64,000 bases of DNA, from assembly GCA_037039685.1 (NCBI GenBank), contig JAWNGF010000002.1, positions 4,216,001 through 4,280,000 on the forward strand, read 5' to 3'. The DNA is from Ceratobasidium sp. AG-K. Taxonomy: Eukaryota; Basidiomycota; Agaricomycetes; Cantharellales; Ceratobasidiaceae. Below the pieces are notes generated by a model. That model was not told the origin of the DNA. It did no database searches and saw only the letters and a list, made by a program, of their open reading frames with translations. The position numbers and the translations under genes were made by a program. This document shows, in pieces, positions 47,357 through 57,900 of this stretch (its first letter is position 1; each line of letters starts with the position of its first letter).

Positions 47357-50300
47357 ATGCCGTTTCCCGACCGATTGAAGCGCGTCAAAGATCGAGTTAA
47401 GGGCAAGATTGGATTAGAGAAAAGCCCTTCGGGGTCGACTATTACCTTGTCAACTTCCCAAACTAACCCTGTGCCCTTGGGCCGCTCCCATTCGCCCACT
47501 CCACAGACCAACAGCGCCTGGAAATCCTTTGACGACTTCCGGCGGGTCCTAGGTGGCATTGCAGATGGGTTCGGGCCACTCAAGTCAGTTATGGATGAGC
47601 TAGGAGCAGTTATTGACGTATACGAGGTAAGTCGAGTTGGCAATGGCCGGCCAGGATGGATTCTAGATTTGCGATCGTGTAGAACGCTGCAGAAGCCCGA
47701 TCAGGTTATGCGGCGCTAAGAAGAGAGCTCGAGGAACTGTTCAGTGTGCTGAGCACACACTTCTCTGGTAACGTTCCGCCGACAATGACAGCAGGCATGC
47801 ACAACCTCTGCAGGTGCGTATAAGTTTCGTCATGGCTGACGAGCAAGCTTATATTGATGGCTGGCAGCGTAATCAAGAGCGAGCTGGATCGAATATCGAG
47901 CAAGGAGGGCCAACGGAAGGCGAGGCGTTTAATGGAAGCGGGGAAGGACCTGGACGAAGTGATAGAATGCTACCGGCGAATCCAACGTCACCTAGAACGA
48001 TTAAAAGTACGTCTACCCTACCAGGCGAGACCCGTATATAAACTCACCGTCACAAAGCTGAATGCAGACCTAAGCATATGGAAAATCGTCGACGAACAAG
48101 CGAGCGTAAGTCATGGATGGTTTTTTTTTGTTTCGTGTCTGTTTATCGTGTCACAATAGGACAACCGATTGAGATTGCTCTCACTATCGTTTTCTGCCCG
48201 ATATAACTCTGCAGAGGCACTCCAGGTCGGTCGCCGCGAATGCACTCCCAAAACCCGCAAGCAGGTGCTGGCCACTCTGAGTCAATGGAGACACGACAAG
48301 CAGCAGGAGAACATGTACTGGCTGAATGGTATGGCAGGTACCGGCAAGACCACGATTGCAAACAGTCTGTGCGCAATGCTCGATCGATCACACGAGCTTG
48401 CAGCGAGCTTCTTCTGCACTCGGCTCCTTCCCGATTGTCGTAATGTCAATCTTGTCCTGCCGACGATCGCCTACCAGCTTGCCAGGTTCTCCCGTCCCTT
48501 TTACCATACGCTCTCTCTCACGCTACAAGCGGACCCTGACCTACATACAAAATCACTACCCAATCAACTCCATGGTTTGATCGTCGATCCGTTGCGCAAA
48601 GCAGCCTCCGCCCTACCAGAAGACCTTGTAGTTGTGATCGATGCTTTGGATGAATGCGAAGATAGCCAGGCTGTCGCCGCATTGCTGGAGATCTTAGCCA
48701 AGAGTGCGTCGGAACTACCGCTCAAGGTTTTCGTATCAAGTCGCCCCGAGCCCCACATTCGAAAAAGGATTGGGGACACACAGTCAAAGCTAATCCTACA
48801 CGAGCTGGATAAATCAATTGTGAAAGATGACATCAAGCTGTACCTGGAGGCCGAACTCAGAGGTCTTTTGGCAACCCTCCCCGACAAGGACCTTGTCGCG
48901 TTGGTGGAGCAGTCAGGCGTCCTATTCATCTACGCCGCGACCGTTGTTCGGTACATCGAATCCGCGACCTCGGCCTCCCGCCGCCAGAAAAGATTGCGAG
49001 AGGTGCTTGATATAAATCGCCCAGGTTCCTCAGGAGCTGATAGCGATCTCGATGCCCTGTACACAGCAGTTCTCACCTCTGCATTCAATAGCCCTAAGCT
49101 TAACCAAAAGGATAAAACCGATATGAAGCTTGTTCTTGACACGGTCGTCTGCGCTCAAGAGCCACTGACGGTCGAGGCTTTAGCTGGACTCCTAGCATTA
49201 GAAGATGCGAGTTCGGTGCAAGACGCACTTGAGCCACTGTGGTCCGTGCTACACATCTCTGGCAGCAACAAGCTCGTTACGACACTTCATGCGTCGTTTC
49301 CTGACTATATGCTTGACTCAGTACGGTCCCAGCAGCACGGATGTCAGGTCGAGAACCATCACGGGCGGTTGACTGAGCTATGCTTCTACCGCATCGACCA
49401 TAACGAGTGCCAGTTCAATGTATGCGGGATCGAGTCTTCCCACCTGTTTGACGAGCAGGTGTCTGACCTAGGCGAACGAGTAAAACATGCGATCCCACCA
49501 GATCTGTGGTACGCGTGCCGGTACTGGGCCGTACACTTGGGGCTTGGAGGGCCATCAGCCGAGCGCATGCATAGATTATACGGGTTTATATCGACTCGAC
49601 TGCTGTTGTGGATGGAGATACTGAACCTGAAGAAACGGATGGACGTCGGTGCTTCAATGTTGGAATTAGTCGGGTCCTGGTGCAACGTAAGTTTATCATG
49701 CCGTGCGATGACCACTCTGTGTTGACCAAAGGAGATGGCCGTAGGAGGGAAGTGCCTCTCCGGAAGCCAAAAACCTGGTACACGATGCATGGCGATTTGT
49801 CACTATGTTTGCAACGAATGACGTCTCGCGCAGCACCAGCCATCTATACGCGTCCATGCTTGTCTGTTGGCCGCGATTAGAGCCACTTGCAAGCTGCTAT
49901 ATACGACAGACTACGGGGCTCATCAAAGTGGAAGGGAGTGGAATGACTCGGCGACAATTAGCACTGCTTGGCACATTCCTTACAGATAGTGGGATCCTTA
50001 CAATCGCATTTTCACCCGATAGCAAGCGCATCGTCTCTGGCTTGGATGACAACACAATACGAGTGTGGGATGCACAAACCGGCAAGTCGCTGCTCGAGCC
50101 ACTCGAGGGTCATACCAGCCGGGTCTACTCGGTCGCATACTCTCCCGACGGCACACGCATCGTCTCTGGCTCGTATGACAACACAATACGAGTGTGGGAT
50201 GCACAAACAGGCAAGTCGCTGCTCGAGCCACTCGAGGGTCATACCAGCCGGGTCTACTCGGTCGCATACTCTCCCGACGGCACACGCATCGTCTCTGGCT

Positions 50301-51059
50301 CGTATGACAACACAATACGAGTGTGGGATGCACGAACAGGCAAGTCGCTGCTGGGGCCACTCGAGGGTCATACCAGTTCGGTCTACTCGGTCGCATACTC
50401 TCCCGACGGCACACGCATCGTCTCTGGCTCGGATGACATCACAATACGAGTGTGGGATGCACAAACAGGCAAGTCGCTGCTCGAGCCACTCGAGGGTCAC
50501 ACCAGCGGGGTCAACTCGGTCGCATATTCTCCCGACGGCACACGCATCGTGTCTGGCTCGTATGACAAGACAATACGAGTGTGGGATGCACAAACAGGCA
50601 AGTTGCTGCTTGAACCACTCGAGGGTCATACCAGCGCTGTCATGTCGGTCGCATACTCTCCCAACGGCATATGCATTGTCTCTGGCTCGCATGACAAAGT
50701 GGTTCGCTTGTGGAACTACAATAAAATGGTAGAACAGGTGGGTTAAGTTACCGATTTATCACCCATTCCCGTCTACCATTGCTGATGTTGTTCCAACTCT
50801 TCTCACCCCTATACAGTTTGCCCATACCACGCAATCACTCCCCAACCGCCCGCACTTTTGGACAGTTGATGAGCGTGGATGGGTGACGGACAGGAATGAA
50901 CGATTGCTGTTTTGGCTTCCTCCCGACCTACGTGACCGTGTCCTGTTGCCGACTATGGAGCATATGATCTCCAGGAACGGCTATATCACACTCGATTTTG
51001 AGGGTGCCAAGCTTGGAGAGTCCTGGGATGAATGTTACACGCCAAGCCCACGCATGTAG
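47357..51059 (+). CDS. NACHT-WD40 STAND protein (NLR-like, HET-E type), intact, 7 exons
   Basis: Exons: 47357-47626, 47683-47813, 47868-48006, 48058-48105, 48160-49686, 49745-50737 and 50817-51059, giving 1,117 codons (1,116 aa). The N-terminal ~200 residues are helical and may be the effector/signalling domain. The NACHT NTPase follows: Walker A GMAGTGKTTI, Walker B LVVVIDALDE and a sensor-like VFVSSRPEPH. After a helical linker come six WD40 repeats of exactly 43 residues, nearly identical to one another, then a short C-terminal tail. This is the layout of fungal NLR-like allorecognition or immune receptors such as HET-E. Every exon is open, so it is probably functional. The ligand is unknown. 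Confidence 0.9.
49990..50720 (+). repeat. WD40 tandem array, 129-bp unit, near-identical copies
   Basis: The marker aatacgagtgtgggatgca recurs at 50056, 50185, 50314, 50443 and 50572, a constant spacing of 129 bp (43 aa). The internal copies differ at only a few bases, many of them changing amino acids (SR, SS, SG or SA before the VYSVAYSPDG block; Y, D or L in the SG-D segment). High identity with variation at a few codons is typical of homogenised, rapidly evolving recognition repeats. Confidence 0.9.
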
Positions 51060-51646
51060 GCTCCACCGCTGCTTCCCATCGCGTGCTATGTCCCGTATTT
51101 TGTTAAATCCTGTTCTCTGATATCTACTTATCCATTACCTGACGTTCTCCATTATATACATTGCTCTGCCTACTCCTTTTTTTGCGGCAGGCTTTCCCGT
51201 ACAAAACTGTCTCCCGGTATTCGGAATTCATTACGGCCCAAATATCTTGCTTGGCTGGTCACTGCTTGACCCGTATCATTAAGGCGCCCACTGACCTCGT
51301 ACCTTTTGCATTGCAACTAGTGTCAAGGACCTCGGGGGTGGCGTTCCGTTTCGTGATACCCACATGACGGCGTTTGCTTGGCTCACAAAAACAATGTTGC
51401 GTGCGTGAAAGAGACCTAAAAACAGAGGCGTGTTAATTTGAGCGTTGAGATCGTAAGCCTACTCCCTTTATCTTTTTTTAAAAATTTTAATCTGGTATAA
51501 AATAAAGATGGTTCGGGGCCTAGCCCTATGTACACCTTCTGTAGCATAGGTGAGCAAGAGAGAGAGGAAAGGAATATATCGTGAAACACGCTCAGCACGT
51601 AGAGAGATGAACGAAACTGAACATGGAAAAAGGGCGCTATGCTAGA
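51060..51646. other. 3' flank of the NACHT-WD40 gene
   Basis: No gene was recognised. The open frame at 51161-51367 has no family character. Confidence 0.4.
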
Positions 51647-51860
51647 CTATCCAAGAGATTCAGCGAATCGACGTGTGGCTTTGATGAAGCCAAGGAGTGC
51701 CTGGATGCCCCCAGGTGAGGACAATAGGAAATCCAATGAAAGGAAGTCCTGCCCTCTGGAGCCCAAGTGCTCGTGTCGATCCTCCCCGTGCACTGGGTAA
51801 CGAAAAAGAAAATGGGCAGCCATTTCCGGTTCTGCTTCGCAATATCTGCACAAGCCTGAG
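51647..51860 (-). pseudogene. LINE-type retrotransposon 3' fragment (zinc-knuckle tail)
   Basis: The minus strand reads RLCRYCEAEPEMAAHFLF, then HLGSRGQDFLSLDFLLSS and ends in FIKATRRFAESLG. This resembles the C-terminal cysteine/histidine region that follows the reverse transcriptase of fungal non-LTR elements (CxxC, H, C spacing). The expected last Cys is Tyr (RYPVHG), a G-to-A change. Only the tail is present; nothing like RT lies upstream on this strand. Confidence 0.5.
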
Positions 51861-52903
51861 TTGGAACAGCCTATTCTGTAAAGGTGAGCTCTTAGCTCGA
51901 CATGCCTACTCCCTTGATTCTATATTTAACGATATAACTGCGACTGGGGACTCATCGACGGAACCAAATGCTAAGAGGGCATCACGAAACCTTAAACATG
52001 ACCGCCAGGCTTTCGGTCTTTCAAAGTCGCCAACTCATTTCTTGAACTTCGCCATCCCAGGGTCCGAGCAGGGACACCGACCCCGCGTTGCCCGTGAGCG
52101 TCACACTTGGCAGAAACCTGGACCGCTAGTCGCCTGGCAATGCTTCGCAGCATTGACGGTCATGAAGCATAGGACTTGGGGAGCAATTGCTCTCTCATCA
52201 GCTTAGATCATAAGAGCACCGCATACGCCGAGTTGGCATTGTAGAAATAGTATATAAATTGTATATAGATTGTGTATAGAAAACAGTAAAGACGGATGAG
52301 AGAAAACGAAAACGAAAACACTACCGTACAGAGGGCACGCAAGTGCTCCTTTTATACCCTAAGTACGACCGAGTCATTCGGTAGGCTTACATGCGCATAT
52401 ACTGCGGATTTGGATGGGTAAGCGGCTGAACTTGACTCGATTACATTCTAGCACATTCTACTAGATACAAGAACTTTCTACACTCCCCCTTAATCGAGCA
52501 AGTGTAGATACAGGGTGAATGGGAATTACATTCAGAGATTAGAATCTTTCATTCGCGTACATTCAATCAATCAATCAATCAATCAGTCAGATCAAAAACA
52601 GAACAATTCTTAAATTCAGTTGCACAGTTGAATTACTCGATTAGTACATACACTGCCACGAAATTTGATTGCACCACGTGACCGCAAATTGCTCATCCGC
52701 CCAGGCTGGCTGAACTACGAGGACTCGGAGCATGAAAATATTACTGTAGATACATACTTAGTATACAATTATGATGGATAAAACACAAACCAAATCGACT
52801 GGGAAAATACGGAGATATGGCTGAACAAAGTTTGGAGCTGGTGCAATCATTTTTCTTGTCGGGAGCAGCAAGACAAGAGCCAGAAGGTCACTGGGATAAA
52901 ACC
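51861..52903. other. AT-rich intergenic region with a TCAA microsatellite
   Basis: No gene was recognised. A (TCAA)n run of about six units lies at 52563-52586. The plus-strand open frame to 52,206 has no family character. Confidence 0.45.
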
Positions 52904-53815
52904 TGAAGCAAGATTATTATAAAATGTTGAATGTATGCTGTAGAGTAGAGGAGCAAAATCATACACTTTGTGCAAGCCATTATGCAGTCTCAGAGGCTAT
53001 ATGAGTCCAAGAAGGCTGAACCATTATCCAAGTGATAGTTCACTAAACACTAGGAATGAAGAAACACTTCATTAGGAGGAATTGTTTATAGAACCACACA
53101 GGTTCTCAAAACCAAGTACAGATCTTGTTTGAAGCTCTGCCTCAGCTGGGATAGGGGAACCACTGGTTTTCGATAAAACTTGTTGAAATTGTATGCATGT
53201 TTGCGCGCCAGTAAGCGCAGCGAATCCAACAAGATTTGGTGCAAAGGTACGCCGCATGTACAAGGATCTATACACCAGGTTTCAGGTTGATAGCTTCAAA
53301 ACTAAGCAGGCAAAATATCAGACAGATTAAAAATCTGGCCCAAGAGATTAATTTGACTATCAATTTCATAGCAAGCTTGATATCATCCCATTTGACTCCC
53401 TATGAATTACTTTTGGTTTCAGAGCAATCAATCCAAAACTTGGCATATAGATCCTTGTACATGCAGCACACCTTTGCACCAAATCTTGTTGGATTTGCTG
53501 CACTTACTGGTGCGCAAACGTGCATACAATTTCAACAAGTTTTATCGAAAACCAGTGGTTCCCCTATCCCAGCTGAGGCAGAGCTTCAAACAAGATCTGT
53601 ACTTGGTTTTGAGAACCTGTGTGGTTCTATAAACAATTCCTCCTAATGAAGTGTTTCTTCATTCCTAGTGTTTAGTGAACTATCACTTGGATAATGGTTC
53701 AGCCTTCTTGGACTCATATAGCCTCTGAGACTGCATAATGGCTTGCACAAAGTGTATGATTTTGCTCCTCTACTCTACAGCATACATTCAACATTTTATA
53801 ATAATTTTGCTTTGA
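52904..53815. repeat. Inverted duplication, 376-bp arms, 160-bp spacer
   Basis: The segment 52904-53279 is repeated in reverse complement at 53440-53815 with high identity; several differences are C/T or G/A (for example gtacgccgc against gtgtgctgc). The right arm plus the spacer forms one open frame (to TAA at about 53,645), coding NLVGFAALTGAQTCIQF and IPAEAELQTRSVLGFENLCG; the left arm encodes the same peptide in the opposite direction. The outer ends are AT-rich (attattataaaa). A transcript across it would fold into a long hairpin. I do not know the source family. Confidence 0.85.
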
Positions 53816-53821
53816 ATAGAG

Positions 53822-54017
53822 TCATGTCTCTTGATAGAGCATGACTCATGGATGCTCCTGATTGGATAGACTGTATGACTCATTTCTTGTGGCAGCAGTG
53901 CTTAACACTGCCATGTTTGCCTATATATACAAGCCAAACCAAGCCTGGTATCCCCAGCTTGTTTGCCTCCTCATTCACCCTTGTTGCAACCTCCTTTGAG
54001 ACTGGAAGAACTCTGAC
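53822..54017 (+). repeat. Fragment of LTR F
   Basis: It matches the LTR at 18151-18657 from catgtctcttgatagag to the gcctggtatccccagcttg block and beyond, and is cut at 54,018 by the start of an LTR A. The upstream part of the LTR is missing, replaced by the inverted duplication. Confidence 0.75.
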
Positions 54018-54414
54018 TGTCCTGACTTGGCTCAATTAGGTGTTTAAAAGGTTAAGGGGTTTGACTTGGAGAAGTCTTAGAACCCAAGGAATAGAGATAG
54101 TAAAGAGGATTTGATTGAACAAGTCCTAGTGGAGAGGAGGTCAAGCCTTGTCATTAACCAGCTTGACCTCTGGGTTTATATACATGAGGGATCAGCACCA
54201 TGTCATCATCTATCAGTGTGGGAAAGCTGAGTACAACCAATGATAAGAGGTATGACTCAACATTCTGGAAGTTTGGGAAGCAACACCAATATCAAATGAA
54301 AAGACAAATACATCACATGATACAAGTTAAGCGCCAAATGACATTTGTGCCAAAAAAGGAAAGTGTTTGGAAAAAGGGATAAAAAATCAGAATAAAATGT
54401 CTGAGCTTAGCCAT
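54018..54414 (-). repeat. LTR A copy, minus orientation, cut by element C
   Basis: It is the reverse complement of the 413-bp LTR of chromovirus A, starting tgtcctgacttgg and ending gcttagcca. The final 10-15 bp (expected gctcatgaca) are displaced because LTR C begins at 54,415. It is more diverged from the chromovirus A LTRs than these are from each other, so it is older. Confidence 0.8.
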
Positions 54415-54869
54415 GTCGTAAGCTACTTCTTGGTGGCTGTGAAACTAGCTGCGAGGGAGAGTGGACAGCACTAAGACCTAAGAGACCTCTGGAACCGCAA
54501 CACACTTAAGTGTCTGTAGGCTCTAAAGGGTAGGGGTGGTTCTAAGTGTCACTTGAAAGGGATGTTTGACAAGACAAAACAAGCTGGGGTTACCAGGCTT
54601 GTTGGTCCTCTATATATATACGCAAAGTGGCCGAGTCATACAAGGCGCAGCCACATGAGTCAAAGCAGACTACCTATCAGGAGTGTCCATGTGAGTCATG
54701 CTGTATGAACAGATATGACTCATACAATAGCACAGCCACATTACACAAAGTAACAGAATAACCACAAGAAAGTGGCAACATGGCAAACAGAAACGGAAAC
54801 ATGACACAAGACAAACAACAGGCGGGTGAGACAACAGATGAGACCAATGGAGGGAGCTGGCTCACAACA
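54415..54869 (-). repeat. 3' LTR of element C (455 bp)
   Basis: On the minus strand it runs from TGTTGTGAGCC to AGCTTACGACA, matching the 458-bp LTR at 34508-34965. Its left flank is agcca. If agcca also follows the element's other LTR outside this window, it is the target duplication. Confidence 0.85.
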
Positions 54870-54911
54870 TTACTCCCCCTCAAGAGTTCATCTAGGGGAC
54901 CTGGATGGACT

Positions 54912-57900
54912 TCATTGGATTTTGCAATCCTTTATCTTGGCAAGCAGGTGTTCTTCCAGTCCTTCATCCTCCTCAATGGTTAAGTCAATTGGGTTGAATA
55001 CGGTGTTGTGTCGCAACCATCTATGCCGGTTGACTGACAACAGTGACCGTTCTCGCCTTAGTTGTAGAGACTGGCCTTGATATGCCTTATAGGCTCCTTA
55101 GACCGTTTGCTAAGTTGCTAGTGCAACCTTAGCATTGATACTGATGATGGCCAAAGGCCCACTTAGATGAGAGACAAAGGCTGTAAGGCCTTTGGGACTT
55201 AGAGTGCACTCTGAGGGGAGAGATGACAAGGCAAAGCAAGCTGGAGTGAATCCATGCTTGTGAGCCAGTATATATAGCATGAGGCAAAAATGCCTCAAAG
55301 TGGTACAATACATAAACTGGCCAATCAGGCGCCAGTATCAGTCAGCAATCTCAAAGTACTTCTGGAAGAACGTTCCAGAAGCACGATCCTTCCAAGGGAA
55401 AGATCCAGAAGACAGCAAGGCCATATGGGCCAAGGTGACACGTCATCCATACACCGCACTAAATGCGGGAGAGGGCCAAACATTGTACATTGGGCGCTTA
55501 GGGTGCCAGAGTCTGAGCCACACAGCCAGAGTCCAAAGATGTTGTACATGGGTCACAACATTGCCCCCCCTTTAGGTTGGGCATAGGGGACCGCGCACGA
55601 CTACTTTTGGGCGATCCATTCCTTGATCGCCACCCATCCTTCTCATTCCGCTAGGGCCTGCATGTCCTCCTCCAGATGTGCATTCATTGCGTCCCACTTG
55701 GCCTGCTCAAAGTCCTGCTCCTGCTGGAGCAGTTGGGAGAGGGCCTGGGAGCATTGACGTTCCTGCTCGAGCAGGGACTGGCGTTCCCTGTTGACCCAGG
55801 CCTCCTGGCGCGTGTTGCACCAACGCTCGAGTGCTGAGGGGGAGAGCTCCCCCTGCTTGACCATTCCGTAGGCCTCAAGGACCTCAGCGTTGCATGGCAT
55901 CCTGTTGTAGGCGGGGGCCGGAGGGGTGTTGTCGAGTTCTTGCTTGACCTCGGCCATGAGGCGCTCAATTTGAGCCCAAGCCCATTCCATTGCTTTGTTG
56001 AATTGCTGCTTGAGCAGCAAGGGGTCGGCAGAGATTTCTGGAGGGGCAGGCAGGTCATCGGCTGCAGGGGATGGCGCAGGGACCGTGGGTGCAGGGGGTG
56101 TCCTGGAGGACTGCCGCATAGGAGGGTTGGTTGGAGGGCGCTCCCCAAAAGGGGGCTCAATAGTTGTGGGGACGGGACTAGGTCCCCAAGTTGTTTGACT
56201 ACTTTCGGCCTGCTCAAGTGCAGGCCAGTCGTTGTTGGGAGCTGTGGACGTCCAAGGGTGTGAGCAATTGTCTGAGGTGAGCGGGTTTGGCATACCAGGC
56301 TCTGGTTTTGGGATGTTGAGTTCCCAGCCGGACTTGGTATCCAACTCGGCCCGCATCCAGGCCACTCCATCTTCCCATTGCTTGGCTTTTGTTATAGATA
56401 CTGACTTCCATTGGTATCTATACTTAGTCTAAACTCACTATACCCAAGGATCGGAAAATGTACAAAATATGTCTCGTTTTGTATCGCCGGTAACGAATGT
56501 GTTTCGACTTGCATTGTATATACGAGAATGCGAATCGATACTTCTGATGTTTCTCTATCAGTCGTGACCTTCAGCAACTTGAACGACTCGGAATTCATTA
56601 AGTTACAAATTGTTTAAGTTTAATCAATTTGTACCTTCGTGAAATACAAGTATTTCTGGTATATCGTCCGACTTGCCGAACCGATCGATTTGATTTCTTT
56701 TGCGCTCACTAACGCACCGCCTCGCACATGTATCGGCGGAGTTTCATGTATTTCCGTACAGCGGCTTCGGAGATATTCTCTTATCAGTGTTCAAATATCG
56801 ATAGCCACATGATCCACACTTTGAACACAGCATATCTCCACAACTACTGCATGGAATTCCACGATCAGACTTGCGTTGGAGTCGCACTGCCTTGCTCTAT
56901 TTTTGTAGATAGTCTCTATTCTGTAGTTTCCGTGTTCTGGAAAGCTCTTGCAGAACGGCCACATGCATAGCCACACTATGTATGGAGTTTGTACCTTTAA
57001 TATGCACTTTGAGCAGCACTGCATGATCTAACTATAGCTACAGAGCTATTCTTAGGCTACTCCACACTACCTAGTGGCCTGGAAATTCTAGTTAGAATAT
57101 GTGCACTTGAGTATTCATACCTGTGCACTCTAAGGTATATAAACTGGCCTCTGAGAGCCTCCAAAGGACACCTCTCAATTTACTTTCAATACATCTTTAC
57201 CAAGTTTATCACTTGTGTGACAGCTTTACAGCTTATTCTAAGACCTAAAGCAGTTCTCCCAATAACACTCCTTAATTGTTGAGTTTAAATCCAATTAAGT
57301 TGCAGTTGAGGTTGAGATAACTTTAAGAGTTCTACAGTAAGCACTAAGCACTGCACTACAGATACTTGTGTTAGAGAAGTATATTAAGTATTAACTTGAT
57401 TCTAGCAATCAGGGGGGATATCTTAAATACAACTCATAGGGAACCTTGCCTTGTAGCATTGCTCAAACAGTTGTAGCTTAAGTGTACCTCTACAGTTAAG
57501 AAAGATATATTGTCTTTAGTAACAAATACTGTTAGTAACAGCATATTAGTGCCCTCTGAGGATCTAGTGAAGTTTACTTTACCCTCTGGCTCCATAAAGT
57601 TGTGATACAGACAAAGTATATTCTATACTTTAGGATATATTTACACTGAACCATAACAGAATCCTTCTAGCCACTTGTTTGTGTTATTTGGCTAGCCCAT
57701 CAGTTTGCGGATGAAAGGCCATGCTAAAAGTGGGGTGTATCCCTAGTCGCTTATACACCACCTCCAGGAAGTGTGATTTGAAGGTTGTTCCCCTATTGGA
57801 GACAGTTGTTTTGGGGAGCCCATGGATACGCCATATGTTCCGCACGAAGATCTCGGCTAGCTGTTCTGAGTTGGTGCTTTCATTGCATGCAATGAAATGT

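Noticed and set aside
49990..50720. Regularly spaced repeats that might suggest a CRISPR array
   Set aside because: The repeats are contiguous coding units without unique spacers, in a fungal gene.
49968..50732. Long open frames in other phases of the WD40 array on both strands
   Set aside because: They repeat every 129 bp because the underlying WD40 unit repeats; only one frame gives the SPDGTRIVSGS WD40 signature.
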